The notes under the pieces: model-generated
Told to the model about the DNA's origin: nothing
Database searches by the model: none
The model's input: only the letters and a program-made list of their open reading frames with translations
Assembly (NCBI GenBank): GCA_020635075.1
Contig: JACKAM010000002.1
Location: 372,001-436,000 of the forward strand
Source: Pseudobdellovibrionaceae bacterium
GTDB lineage: Bacteria; Bdellovibrionota; Bdellovibrionia; Bdellovibrionales; UBA1609
Direction: 5' to 3'
DNA length: 64,000 bases
Shown here: positions 9,624-18,779 of the stretch, piece after piece
Layout: the number at the start of each line of letters is the position of its first letter
Numbering within the stretch: position 1 is the first letter of the stretch
Program-made: the position numbers and the translations under genes

Positions 9624-9829
9624 GGTACGGATACGGGAACTGTCGCCGAAACGCTAACAGGTTACGGTTTACTGGTTACGGAAAAAGGGGACCAACGAAC
9701 GCAACAAAGGAGGAATTTCCGTTTGCGTAACCCGTTACCCGGAACCAGTAAACGTGACAGTGACAGTGACAGTTACGGATACCGAAACCGTCACGACAAC
9801 GTTTACGGGTTACCGATCACGGATTACGG
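9624..9829. repeat. Left GTTACGG-rich repeat array beside the HNH gene
   Basis: Two related units, about 9624-9681 and 9774-9829. Each ends in a run like CGGGTTAC...GATCACGG.TTACGG. Between them lie inverted words (GTAACCC, CCAGTAAAC) and a short tandem run of GTGACA (about 9755-9772). The second unit is roughly 80% identical by eye to 11661-11717 on the other side of the HNH gene. The stretch 9548-10090 otherwise holds no gene that I can support. Confidence 0.7.
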
Positions 9830-10090
9830 TTCTTGGTTAACGAGAAAAAATTCCGTTCGTTTCAAAAATATTTTAAACACTACTATTGACGCCTTTTTCG
9901 TCGTCGTTAAACGCCCAATATTCGCTTTAACTCGCAAATTTGGTTTTCCTCTCTCGCTCTCACTAAAAACCTACCAACGCCTTTCCTGGTGCGCCTCCCA
10001 GGCGACTTGATCTACGTTAGGCAGCTCGCCAAACTAGGCGCTATAAAACCCATGCTATACATCCATTACTCGTTTCGAGGGGGATTTAAC

Positions 10091-11482
10091 ATGAATGATC
10101 ACATGAATTTCGAAGACCATCTGCCAGTCAAGATCCGCAACATTCACCAGCAAGCCCTGCAGGCCTCGGCCAGATATAAAACGGCTGAAATTGACCTCAT
10201 CAACATATTAGACCAAGTAGAGCAAAACCGGGTTTACCTTCGCTATGGTTACAACTCTCTTTTTCAATATGGGGTCCAATGCCTGGGGCTCTCGGACGGC
10301 GTGGTCTATGCTCTGATTGCTGTGACCCGCAAATCTCGCGAGGTTCCGGAACTGAAGGAAGAAATCAAAGAGGGTAGACTTACGGTTTCAAAGGCCAAAC
10401 GAATTACTTCGGTGATCAACAATGAAAACAAAACCCAATGGCTTGAGTTAGCCAAAACCTCAACTCAATCCAAAGTGGAGCGGGAAGTGGCAAAGGCAAA
10501 CCCTCAAGAGGCTCGCAAGGGGAAGATGACCTATGTCCACCCGCAAAATGAGATTCAGGAGAAGGTGGCCATCCAGCAACAACCGACAGCTGTTCGGGTG
10601 CAACTTCAAGTGGGGATCTCGGAAAGACTGATGATTAAGATTCGCCGGGCTCAGGACCTCATGAGTCAGAAGGCCCAAAAGCCAGCCAACTTGGAAGCAA
10701 CATTGGAATCCATAGTCGACTTGTTTTTGGCAAAGCATGATCCGCTGAAGAAAGCGGAACGGCAAATGATTCGCGGAAAGCTCTCCCGTGAGAATCAGTC
10801 TACATCTGCTCCAATCCCCGATAACCAAGGATCGCCTGAAATATCAGTGACAGAAGCAAAACCTGAACTCTCCTTGAGGAGAGCTGGCGAAGTGGCTGCG
10901 TCAAAGGAAACTCCTGACAGGGAAATCTATCGAGATGGTAAACCTACCACTAAAAAACCGGCTCACCTAACTGTCGATCAGCTGAACAATGACTCCCCTT
11001 TGTCCGATAGTCGGTCCGATTGCCGAGCCATTTCCGGAAATCCGAATCCTCGCCGTCGCGCTGGGCGTATCCGAACTGCGGCGGCAAAGCTGACGCAGTC
11101 CGAAGACGCGCCTGCGGCCGATAAGGCGTGTGAGGATTTGCGGAGAATGGTCGGCAATGGACTGAATCACCTGATAAAGGTTTCTGCGAATCAACAATTA
11201 GGTGGGCCAGTTAATACAAATAGAACTAAAACGACGGGGAGAAAGCGAAAACCACTTCCAGCCGCCACTAAACACCGGGTGATGCTGAAATTTGCCGGCC
11301 AATGTAGTCATGAAAACCACCAGGGAGAAAGATGTCGGGAGACTAAGTTTCTGGAGATCCATCATCTGAAACCCATTGCTCTTGGCGGAGGTGACCACCT
11401 TGAAAATCTGACCCTGCTTTGCTCGGGACATCATCGCGCCCAACATCTTTCTGGCACATCGACCCTATCCTTACCCGGCTAG
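10091..11482 (+). CDS. HNH endonuclease
   Basis: 463 residues from ATG 10091, chosen because a GAGGGGG ribosome binding site lies about 10 bp upstream. An in-frame ATG at 9989 has no such site. The N-terminal ~200 residues are helical and resemble the amino-terminal domain of the DUF222-like HNH proteins. A low-complexity Lys/Arg/Pro-rich linker follows (about 230-390). The C-terminus holds a Cys pair, then the nuclease core EIHHLKPIALGGGDHLENL and CSGHH, with metal-binding and catalytic His/Asn in the expected order. Such genes often sit in mobile or repetitive DNA, and here related repeats lie on both sides. Likely a site-specific or homing-type nuclease; the target is unknown. Confidence 0.85.
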   Translation: MNDHMNFEDHLPVKIRNIHQQALQASARYKTAEIDLINILDQVEQNRVYLRYGYNSLFQYGVQCLGLSDGVVYALIAVTRKSREVPELKEEIKEGRLTVSKAKRITSVINNENKTQWLELAKTSTQSKVEREVAKANPQEARKGKMTYVHPQNEIQEKVAIQQQPTAVRVQLQVGISERLMIKIRRAQDLMSQKAQKPANLEATLESIVDLFLAKHDPLKKAERQMIRGKLSRENQSTSAPIPDNQGSPEISVTEAKPELSLRRAGEVAASKETPDREIYRDGKPTTKKPAHLTVDQLNNDSPLSDSRSDCRAISGNPNPRRRAGRIRTAAAKLTQSEDAPAADKACEDLRRMVGNGLNHLIKVSANQQLGGPVNTNRTKTTGRKRKPLPAATKHRVMLKFAGQCSHENHQGERCRETKFLEIHHLKPIALGGGDHLENLTLLCSGHHRAQHLSGTSTLSLPG

Positions 11483-11588
11483 GTGGCAAGGGTGAGTTTG
11501 CTTTTTCCGTAACCGGTGCTCCGTAACCTGTAAACGTTTCCGGGACGGTTTCCGAATCCGGGCGGTGATCCGTTTTCCGGTAAGAAAA

Positions 11589-11717
11589 TGTAAACTATGT
11601 CTCCGGTATATTCTGTAAACTATGTACCCGGTATGTACCCCGGTATGTACCGAAAACCACTAACGGTACCGGAAACTGGCACGGCAACGCTTACGGGTTA
11701 CAGATCACGGGTTACGG
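11589..11717. repeat. Right repeat array beside the HNH gene
   Basis: Two near-identical 21-bp direct repeats, 11589-11609 and 11614-11634 (TGTAAACTATGT..CCGGTAT). A shorter CCGGTATGTACC copy comes next. The unit at 11661-11717 matches the left-side units (GCACGGCAACG, TTACGGGTTAC, GATCACGGGTTACGG). The gap 11483-11758 holds nothing else that I can recognise. Confidence 0.7.
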
Positions 11718-11758
11718 AGAATTAACTCCCTGCTTCCACGAATAGGACCTGGAACCTT

Positions 11759-11950
11759 TTAGGATTCGAGTTGGGCGAGGATCTCTTTGACCGATCCTTT
11801 GATGGCGAATTTGAAGCCGGCGACGAAGAGTTTTACATGACCTTCAACTCGGCTGCTGGCGGGGGACTCTTCCAGAACATCAACGGATTCTTTGCGAACC
11901 ACGATGGTGGTGTTATCCGTTGTTTTGAGCTCGATGTACTTTTTGCTCAT
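11759..11950 (-). CDS. Small FlbD-like protein
   Basis: 63 residues preceded by a strong AAGGAGG about 8 bp before the ATG, so it is very likely expressed. It has the beta-rich layout of FlbD-type small proteins: a short strand, a VVRKESVDVLEE segment, then a closing 'IKGSVKEILAQLE' helix. The similarity is by eye and weak. It is the last gene of the menF-menD-menH run, 32 bp after menH. Nothing links it functionally to menaquinone. Confidence 0.65.
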   Translation of the reverse strand: MSKKYIELKTTDNTTIVVRKESVDVLEESPASSRVEGHVKLFVAGFKFAIKGSVKEILAQLES

Positions 11951-11982
11951 AACCGCCCCTCCTTGCTGCTGATTCTTCTATG

Positions 11983-12726
11983 TTACGCGTGAAAAAAGCT
12001 AGAGACAACTTTTGCCAGTTGGTTGGGCTGGTCCAGGTGGACCCGGTGTCCTGCACCTGGAACGAAGGCCAGGTGTTGGATCACCTTTTGTGCCTTCAAG
12101 ACCTCATAGAGCTGGACGTACTTCCTGTCCTTTTGGCCCGCCACCCATAAAACAGGGACTGGCAAACTCCTGAGCTGGGATTCAGTAAACCCATGTCGCG
12201 TGGGCGACCATTCAACTAAGGCCTGAGCTAACAATTGGCGGGTTTGTTCGTTCTCAGCCAATTGGGAATTGGTCGTCGAGTTTTGTAGGACTTGGTTTTG
12301 ATTCCACTCTTGCCAGAGCTGATCCCAGGGCAAAGATTGAAACTTCTCAGCCCAGGTCGATTCCCAGAACTGACGACTCCGAATCTCTTCCTCTTCATTG
12401 ATCCCCGGATGTGAAGAAATCAGAACGGCAGAAGAAAACAACTCTGGATGGCGGCAAAGAGCATGAAGGAGCAAGCGACCACCAAGCGAGTAACCAATGG
12501 CCCTGACCGGCTTTCCTTGTCCACGATCTTTGATCTCTTTGACAAAGTGATGGGTCCAAGTCGCGATATTGTTTACAGGAGAAAGGGGCCCGGGGAAAAA
12601 CAAGTCCGGAAGCCAAACCGAGTCGGGGGATGTTTCTGTCACAACCGATTCGAACAAGGGGCGCAAATCCCCGCCTTGTCCCCCAAAGCCGTGAAGACCC
12701 ACCCAAAACATCAGTGGTCCTTCCAC
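11983..12726 (-). CDS. menH: SHCHC synthase MenH (alpha/beta hydrolase)
   Basis: 247 residues. Alpha/beta-hydrolase fold with oxyanion-side LHGFGG near the N-terminus, nucleophile elbow GYSLGGR (Ser about residue 99), acid in AGQKDRKYV and catalytic His in GAGHRVHL. MenH removes pyruvate from SEPHCHC to give 2-succinyl-6-hydroxy-2,4-cyclohexadiene-1-carboxylate in menaquinone synthesis. Family membership alone would not settle the substrate, but it starts inside the end of menD (16-bp overlap; an internal Met codon at 12711 would reduce this), which makes MenH the natural reading. Confidence 0.9.
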   Translation of the reverse strand: MEGPLMFWVGLHGFGGQGGDLRPLFESVVTETSPDSVWLPDLFFPGPLSPVNNIATWTHHFVKEIKDRGQGKPVRAIGYSLGGRLLLHALCRHPELFSSAVLISSHPGINEEEEIRSRQFWESTWAEKFQSLPWDQLWQEWNQNQVLQNSTTNSQLAENEQTRQLLAQALVEWSPTRHGFTESQLRSLPVPVLWVAGQKDRKYVQLYEVLKAQKVIQHLAFVPGAGHRVHLDQPNQLAKVVSSFFHA

Positions 12727-14285
12727 ATTTGTTCGTACTGTTGCCAGAATCTTTGTGTGGCTTCATCATTGGGGCGAATCTCAATGATCACTTGCTTGGC
12801 CAGCTCAGGAAGTTTTTCCGGCACCCGCCGCCACAAGTGGTAATCGAGACCCCACATTTCAGCAAAAGACTCAAAACTCAAGCTATGTTGATTTTCGAAC
12901 AGTGGATCAGCAAACAGCCGGCGAAAAATCTGCCCACCCCGATTGTTAATCACCACGATGCGAATCTTGTGTTGCTGACAAAACCTCAAGGCCCAAGGAG
13001 CATTGAGGTCATACAAGGCTGACAAATCACCCAGGATCAACCAATTCTCCTGGTCTGCTGTCGCACTACCAAGAAATGTGGCAATCAACCCGTCAATGCC
13101 ATTGGCCCCACGATTGGCCATGGGGACATGATCACTCCCCGATACCCCTGCCACCAAATCCCACTCACGAATCGGCAGACTATTACCCAAGAAGACATGA
13201 CTGCCTGAGGGAATCATTCTCGCTAATTCGTAAAATACCGCGGGCTCTGAGTGAGGGTCGGTCTCTAGCAGCTTCTTCAGACGATCCCTCTGAGCCTGCT
13301 GGCAATCGAGCCACTTACTCTGATCTTGCGAGAAGCCCTGAATCAACTCTAAAGCTGCAAGAGGAAGCGGTTCGACCTTAATCCGCGCCAAGCCCGAAAA
13401 GGAACGCTGACTAAAAGAGAGCACTGGCCAATGACCGAGTTTTGATTCCAAATCCCGCCACAAGCGGGTGGTGGGGATTCCTCCAATACGAATCACTCCA
13501 TCAAACTCATTCATAAACGAGGAGCTTTTAAATACCCCTTCGCCCAAATTCAGTCGCCAGGGCTTTAATTCGCTTCGTCCATAAAGCCCTGAGCTCGCCT
13601 CAAGATAAACGGGTCGTTTCCACTCTAAGACTTTTTTTATCACCAGTTCTCTTTTGTTGGTGGGAAGTTCACTCACCACGATGAGAGGTTTTTGGCAGTT
13701 CTGCAAAAACTCTTGGACCCTATCCTGGCTAAGAGCCACGCGATCTTGAACAAAGTCGCTTTCAGCTCCCGGCCGAGGAACAATAGTCCACATCCCCAAC
13801 TCCCCGTCTATCAGTGGTTCATCAAAGCTGACATTGATATGGGTGGGAGCATGATCGGCCAAAGTGATTTCTCCGGGTTCCTCCCCCAAGAAATCAAACT
13901 CATTTTGAACGTAGGTCGAAAAAATCCCCACCTGCTCAATGGCCTGAGGGGCTCCCGTCCCGCGGTAATTTGGCGGTCGATCGGCTGTGACCAACACCAG
14001 AGGAAGTCCCGAGTACCAAGCTTCAATAGTGGCCGGTAGAAGTTCGGCCGCCGCTGTTCCAGAAGTGGTGACCACCGCCACCGGACAATTCGTCCGGCGA
14101 ATGCGACCGAGAGCAAAAAAGGCGGCGGCTCTCTCATCAAAAAAGGGCAACACCTGAAGGCCTGAACAAACAGACAGTGCTTTGACCAGCGGGGCATTGC
14201 GAGCACCTGCACACAAAAGAACCTCGGCCACTCCTTGATGAGCGAGCTGAGTTAATAGCTTTTGGGCACCCAACATCTGCTTCAT
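12711..14285 (-). CDS. menD: SEPHCHC synthase MenD
   Basis: 524 residues, ThDP-dependent. The N-terminal pyrimidine-binding domain has the MenD signature GV.EVLLCAGARNAPL and the family ATIEAWYSGLPLVLVTADRPP block. The C-terminal ThDP/Mg domain carries GDLSALYDLNAP followed by VINNRGGQIF. It condenses isochorismate with 2-oxoglutarate, the committed menaquinone step. Its start overlaps the menF stop by 4 bp, indicating translational coupling. The N-terminal signature has Ala-Arg-Asn where the more usual form is Gly-Ser-Arg-Ser, a mild deviation. Confidence 0.95.
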   Translation of the reverse strand: MKQMLGAQKLLTQLAHQGVAEVLLCAGARNAPLVKALSVCSGLQVLPFFDERAAAFFALGRIRRTNCPVAVVTTSGTAAAELLPATIEAWYSGLPLVLVTADRPPNYRGTGAPQAIEQVGIFSTYVQNEFDFLGEEPGEITLADHAPTHINVSFDEPLIDGELGMWTIVPRPGAESDFVQDRVALSQDRVQEFLQNCQKPLIVVSELPTNKRELVIKKVLEWKRPVYLEASSGLYGRSELKPWRLNLGEGVFKSSSFMNEFDGVIRIGGIPTTRLWRDLESKLGHWPVLSFSQRSFSGLARIKVEPLPLAALELIQGFSQDQSKWLDCQQAQRDRLKKLLETDPHSEPAVFYELARMIPSGSHVFLGNSLPIREWDLVAGVSGSDHVPMANRGANGIDGLIATFLGSATADQENWLILGDLSALYDLNAPWALRFCQQHKIRIVVINNRGGQIFRRLFADPLFENQHSLSFESFAEMWGLDYHLWRRVPEKLPELAKQVIIEIRPNDEATQRFWQQYEQMWKDH

Positions 14286-15358
14286 AGACCAAGTGACTCC
14301 AGCACAAATTGCTTTTTTAATTCTAACTCACGCCACTCAGCCTCGGCCTGACTTTGCGCCACCACCCCACAGCCAACGGGAAGTAAACTTCCCTGTTTTG
14401 ACCACTGAAGATTGCGAATGGCGACCAAACACCAAGAATTGCCCTCGGGGTCACTCACTCCAAAGGGTGCACCAAAACGTGGGGCCTGACGAGTGCGGTT
14501 TTTCCTCAACCACTGCAATCCCGCTTGGCGGGGATAGGCTCCAAGGGCCGGCGTCGGATGCAGAAGTCGAACACAGTCTTCGAAGTTGGGAACATGGGAA
14601 GACTTTAACTCTACAAATAAATCAGTTTTTAAGTGAGTCAGAGTTCCTAAATTGAGTTCATCCGTGTTGCCCATATTCACTGTTCCCAGCTCACTCAGTC
14701 GTTGATGCAAGTCTTCAACGACAATCTGATGCTCAGCTCTCTCTTTTTTGTCGGCAAGAAGCTCCCCTGCAGGGAAGCCACTCCGGCGCGTGCCCGCCAA
14801 AGCCATGGTCTGCAATTGACTCCCTGATAACTGAAACAACAGCTCGGGGGTCAGACCAATCATGCCTTCTGATGGGGTCCAAAACCCAAAGGTGTGCAGA
14901 GCCGGGTGAGCCCGCTCCACCGATTGAGCGCGAAGGATCAATTGGGCCACATCCTGAGAACTTGGCACCCACTCCGATTGGGCCACCACCACCGGCACGG
15001 CCTTTCTTAGTTCCCCTTGGGCAAAGAGCTGCTGAAGATCTTCAAATTGAGAGAAAAAGCTCCCCTGATTTCCCAGGTTCCAGCTCGCATTGATGCGATT
15101 TGTTAGTCCGTCAACCCCCTGCTCCTCATGACTCGCGAGGAAAAACACCTCTTCGGGGGTCCACCAAGGCTGTGGATCTTCAAGAAAGAAATCGGGCAAA
15201 TAGAAGTTCCAGGCCCCAGGTTCCGGAGTGGCACCACGGGCCCTGAGCCCGCAACCAAGTAGAATTTGCCCGGACGGCAGAGAAAGGCAAAACCCTTCAC
15301 TTGGGAGAATCGTCCCATCTGGCCATGTTTCCGGTAATTCGGGGCTTTTCTTTGACAT
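14282..15358 (-). CDS. menF: Isochorismate synthase MenF
   Basis: 358 residues of the chorismate-binding family (MenF/EntC/TrpE fold). C-terminal signatures are LAGTRRSGFPAGELLADKKERAEH, given here in part (catalytic-site Glu/Lys region), LLHPTPALGAYP and FGAPFGVSDPEGNSW. It converts chorismate to isochorismate. Shorter at the N-terminus than most MenF proteins. It is first of the menF-menD-menH run with 4-bp and 16-bp overlaps, which decides MenF over a salicylate-type isochorismate synthase. Divergent from the DAHP synthase gene, so promoters for both should lie in 15359-15497. Confidence 0.9.
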   Translation of the reverse strand: MSKKSPELPETWPDGTILPSEGFCLSLPSGQILLGCGLRARGATPEPGAWNFYLPDFFLEDPQPWWTPEEVFFLASHEEQGVDGLTNRINASWNLGNQGSFFSQFEDLQQLFAQGELRKAVPVVVAQSEWVPSSQDVAQLILRAQSVERAHPALHTFGFWTPSEGMIGLTPELLFQLSGSQLQTMALAGTRRSGFPAGELLADKKERAEHQIVVEDLHQRLSELGTVNMGNTDELNLGTLTHLKTDLFVELKSSHVPNFEDCVRLLHPTPALGAYPRQAGLQWLRKNRTRQAPRFGAPFGVSDPEGNSWCLVAIRNLQWSKQGSLLPVGCGVVAQSQAEAEWRELELKKQFVLESLGL

Positions 15359-15497
15359 CTTCTCCTCAGCCCTTTAACTCAATCTTCAAAAAGACTAGAG
15401 ATGCCTGCCGCTTTGCTGTATGTTACGAGGGTTCCACGCCAGGCCCTTTAGGCTGGGTTATGCGACAAACATCTCGAATCGGCAAGCTGAGGTGACA

Positions 15498-16301
15498 ATG
15501 ACTGAGAAGGCTTCACCCGTCAAGGTGGGTCAAATTTCAATAGGCGGAAATAATGGCGGATTTGCTGTTATCGCCGGCCCCTGCTCCATTGAGTCTCAGG
15601 AGCAGATGAGCACCATTGCTGAGAGTGTGAAGTCCAATGGCGCCGTGGCTTTGCGCGGAGGCATGTTTAAGTTGCGGACTGATCCCAACTCTTTCCAGGG
15701 ACTCGGCCGTGAAGCCTTTGAAATTGTTCGTAAAGTAAAGGCCTCAACGAATCTGCCCTTTTTCTGTGAAGTCACCGATCCCCGACAAATCAGCGACATG
15801 ATGGAATTTGTAGACGCCTTTCAGGTCGGCTCCCGTAATATGCACAACTACGCTCTGTTGAAGGAGCTGGGACAAACGGACAAGCCTGTTCTTTTGAAGC
15901 GCGGGTTTTCTGGTTTGGTGAAAGAGTGGATCTTGGCCGCTGACTACGTCGTCAGTGGCGGCAACGACCAAGTGATTCTTTGCGAGCGGGGCATTCGCAC
16001 ATTTGAAACCTGCACACGAAATACTTTTGATCTCAATGCCATCGCTCATGTGAAAGAGTATTCCAGCTACCCGGTGGTGGCTGACCCTTCTCATGCGACA
16101 GGTGACAGCCGACTGGTGATTCCCATGTCTTTGGCGGCAGCTGCAGCTGGTGCCGATGGTTTAATTGTTGAAGTTCATCATCAGCCGGATCAGGCCAAGT
16201 CCGACGGCTTTCAAGCCTTAGATTTGGATCAGTTTAAAACTCTGATGATTCGTCTGGAGAAAGTTCTGACTGCTCTCGACCGTCCCCTGGCCAAGGTCTA
16301 A
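15498..16301 (+). CDS. aroF: 3-deoxy-7-phosphoheptulonate (DAHP) synthase, KDOPS-like type I-beta
   Basis: 267 residues from ATG 15498 (GAGGTGAC lies just upstream). A longer frame from 15420 lacks a site and adds unconserved residues. Signatures: AGPCSIES, GGMFKLRTDPNSFQGLG, VLLKRGFSG, CERGIRTFE and the metal-binding DPSHATGD. It makes DAHP from PEP and erythrose 4-phosphate, the first shikimate-pathway step. There is no N-terminal ACT-type regulatory domain, so no allosteric control by an attached domain is expected. The usual FKPRT is FKLRT here. The ubiE start follows almost directly, so the two are co-transcribed. Confidence 0.93.
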   Translation: MTEKASPVKVGQISIGGNNGGFAVIAGPCSIESQEQMSTIAESVKSNGAVALRGGMFKLRTDPNSFQGLGREAFEIVRKVKASTNLPFFCEVTDPRQISDMMEFVDAFQVGSRNMHNYALLKELGQTDKPVLLKRGFSGLVKEWILAADYVVSGGNDQVILCERGIRTFETCTRNTFDLNAIAHVKEYSSYPVVADPSHATGDSRLVIPMSLAAAAAGADGLIVEVHHQPDQAKSDGFQALDLDQFKTLMIRLEKVLTALDRPLAKV

Positions 16302-16304
16302 GTG

Positions 16305-17024
16305 ATGACCACCCAACACCACGGCCCAGATCCCGAATTTATCAAAGGACTCTTTGGCTCTATCTCTGGCGGCTATGACCGCGCCAATGATCTGATGACT
16401 TTTGGTGTGGCCCGCTTTTGGCGCAAGCAATTGGTCAAATGGAGTGAGGCTCAGCAGGGCGACAGGGTTTTGGATTGTGCAACCGGTACGGGTGATTTGG
16501 CTTTGGCCTTTGCGGAAAAAGTCGGCCCAACCGGTCAGGTCGTCGGTTCTGACTTTTGCCCCGAGATGCTCGCCGTTGCCCCTGAAAAGGCCAGAAAACT
16601 TGGCGTGACCTGGGCCTCGTTTGAAGTGGCTGACGCTCTTGATCTTCCCTATGAAGACAATTCCTTTAATGTCACCAGCATTGCCTTTGGCATTCGTAAT
16701 GTGCAAGACCCGGTTAAAGCCCTACGGGAAATGGCGCGTGTCACTCAACCCGGCGGGCGAGTGATGATTTTGGAAACCGGTGACAACCGCATGCCGGTTG
16801 TGGGCCCAATGATTCAGTTTTACTTTAAAGTGGGCGTTCCCTTTTTAGGTGGTCTGGTGACCGGCAAGAAATCGGCCTACGAGTATCTGAACAACTCGTC
16901 CAACAAGTTCCCTGGTCAGAAGAAGTTCTTGGATTTGATGAGAGCTTCTCAAGCCTTCAGCCAGGTGGAGTGCCGCTCTCTTCTCGGCGGCGCCAGTTAT
17001 CTCTATAAAGGTGTTGTCGCCTAG
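16305..17024 (+). CDS. ubiE: Demethylmenaquinone methyltransferase
   Basis: 239 residues, class I SAM methyltransferase. The N-terminus has F..IS.GYDRANDLMTFG, typical of UbiE/MenG. The SAM site is VLDCATGTGDLA, then IAFGIRNV and the closing 'SLLGGASYLYKG'. It methylates demethylmenaquinone, the last menaquinone step (and a ubiquinone step where that exists). A GTG at 16302 directly after the aroF stop could also serve as start. Its 3' end overlaps the convergent hybrid kinase by 4 bp. Pairing with the menFDH genes on the opposite strand supports the menaquinone role. Confidence 0.93.
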   Translation: MTTQHHGPDPEFIKGLFGSISGGYDRANDLMTFGVARFWRKQLVKWSEAQQGDRVLDCATGTGDLALAFAEKVGPTGQVVGSDFCPEMLAVAPEKARKLGVTWASFEVADALDLPYEDNSFNVTSIAFGIRNVQDPVKALREMARVTQPGGRVMILETGDNRMPVVGPMIQFYFKVGVPFLGGLVTGKKSAYEYLNNSSNKFPGQKKFLDLMRASQAFSQVECRSLLGGASYLYKGVVA

Positions 17025-18550
17025 GCGGCCAAGATTTTCCGTCTGCCGTCCATTTTCTTCTGCACAGAACTGAGCACTTCGCGAAATTGCCGACTGGTAA
17101 ATGGCTTGTCGAGTTTTTCATCGACGGAAACACTTGCCTCACTGGTATCCAATGAGTCCAGAAAGCCGGAAATGACCACCACAAGGAGCTCTGGAAAGGC
17201 TCCACGGACCTGACGGATAAACTCCATTCCGTCCATGACCGGCATTTTCAAATCAGTAAAGACGATGGCCACATCAGGATGGCTGATCACTTTCTCCAGC
17301 CCCTCCTGGCCATTCTTTGCAGTAATCACCTGAAAGCCTTCTTCCTCCAGTCGTTCTTTGATCACCCGACGGACCAACTGCTCGTCATCCACGACCAGGG
17401 CCTTCACCTTGTCTTTAGAACCATCATCTTTTATCGCCGGGAACTTCATTTCAAAACAAGTTCCCTTGTCGTTTGAGTACTTAAGCTTCAAACTTCCTTT
17501 GTGAGCACGCAAAATTCCCGAGCAGACAGACAACCCCAGTCCCGTCCCTTTGCCGACAGCCTTGGTGGTAAAGAAAGGATTTAGGATACTGTCTTGAACC
17601 TCTTTAGGAATAGCCGGTCCAGTGTTCCAGATCTCGACAAGAGTGTAATCGGAGGATGGAGTCACCGTAATAGTGATCTTTCGCACTTCATAGGAGGCTT
17701 CTTCCATCGCATCCATGGCATTGTTGATCATGTTGACCACGACCTGCTCAATCTGGGTGCGGTTACCCTTGACCATCACTCCCGCAGGACATTCCACCTT
17801 AATTTCAACTCCAAGAAAGTTGGATCGATGCTGAACCAGCAATAGACCCTCGTTCATCACCCTTGCTAGATCCATTTTATCCATCTTGCCGTCAGGAGCT
17901 CGGGCGATGTTCTTCATTTGGGTGACGATTTGGGACATCCTCTCGACTGAACGATAGATGGGGTCCACCAATCGCCTGACTTCTTCCTCTGAGAGAGCAT
18001 TTTTAGAAGCTTTCAGTTCGAGTAGCTCCGCCTGCCCTTGAATCACCATTAGAGGGTTATTCATTTCGTGGGCCACCGAGGCCGCAATTTTACCCAGATC
18101 AGCCAGTTTGGCCATGTGGTAAACCGACTTCAAATCCTCAGCCAGCTTTTGCTTTTCTTTGACCCCTTTCGTGTGGTCAAAAAAGGTGACCATTAACAAC
18201 TCATGGCCAGCGACGACAATGCCTGAAAAGGAACAGATCACCGGAACACTTCGTCCACTCTTTCGCACAATCGATAGATCATGTTCAACCGGGGTAAAGA
18301 CCTCAAACTCCAGATTGTAAAGATCGGAAATGGAATTCAGAGTCTCTTTGGCCTTACCATCAAATAGAACAGACCAAGACTGTTGAACAAGATTCTCTTC
18401 TGCCACCCCCATGAGCTCCTCAAACTGGTAGTTGGCATAGATAATCTCAAGAGTCTTGAGTTCAACCAAAACAACAGGAAGCCCCAAGCGATGGAGCCAA
18501 GGTCTGACTTCTTTGGTGATTTCCTCGTGCTTAACGTCCTGGGTGGACAA
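17021..18550 (-). CDS. Soluble hybrid histidine kinase (PAS-HisKA-HATPase-REC)
   Basis: 509 residues, no membrane segment. PAS domain (about 25-130), then HisKA with the H-box ASVAHEMNNPL (His about 163), HATPase with NMINNAMDAM and GKGTGLGLSVCSG, and a C-terminal receiver with VVDDEQ and phospho-acceptor Asp in FTDLKMPVMDG. The conserved Lys is in DEKLDKPF. Signal transfer therefore ends internally in its own receiver, and no partner regulator is next to it. It lies between ubiE and the aro cluster, but nothing in the sequence ties it to them. Confidence 0.92.
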   Translation of the reverse strand: MSTQDVKHEEITKEVRPWLHRLGLPVVLVELKTLEIIYANYQFEELMGVAEENLVQQSWSVLFDGKAKETLNSISDLYNLEFEVFTPVEHDLSIVRKSGRSVPVICSFSGIVVAGHELLMVTFFDHTKGVKEKQKLAEDLKSVYHMAKLADLGKIAASVAHEMNNPLMVIQGQAELLELKASKNALSEEEVRRLVDPIYRSVERMSQIVTQMKNIARAPDGKMDKMDLARVMNEGLLLVQHRSNFLGVEIKVECPAGVMVKGNRTQIEQVVVNMINNAMDAMEEASYEVRKITITVTPSSDYTLVEIWNTGPAIPKEVQDSILNPFFTTKAVGKGTGLGLSVCSGILRAHKGSLKLKYSNDKGTCFEMKFPAIKDDGSKDKVKALVVDDEQLVRRVIKERLEEEGFQVITAKNGQEGLEKVISHPDVAIVFTDLKMPVMDGMEFIRQVRGAFPELLVVVISGFLDSLDTSEASVSVDEKLDKPFTSRQFREVLSSVQKKMDGRRKILAA

Positions 18551-18779
18551 TCGTGACTCCTTGAATGAACTGATGGCGCCGACTTGTTTCTGGAGATCTT
18601 ATCGACATTTACCTACGGAGGTCTTAACAAAAGAGCCGTCCTCACTCAGCATGAGACAATGACAAGGCTCTAGGTTTTGATCGAAGTCATTGTTGAAGGG
18701 AATTCCACATTTAGCACCGAGGATGGGGAGGACGTGGTGTTTTAAGATGAGACATTGAGAAGCTCACAGAGTCAGCTCT

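Noticed and set aside
9588..10010. 140-codon plus-strand open frame
   Set aside because: It is a translation of the GTTACGG-rich repeats: biased, Gly/Thr/Tyr/Asp-rich, with no ribosome binding site.
18551..18779. Minus-strand frame after the trifunctional aro gene with protein-like composition (several Cys, about 50 codons, ending near 18600)
   Set aside because: No start codon follows the preceding in-frame stop and no ribosome binding site is visible. Possibly a gene remnant, but not supported.
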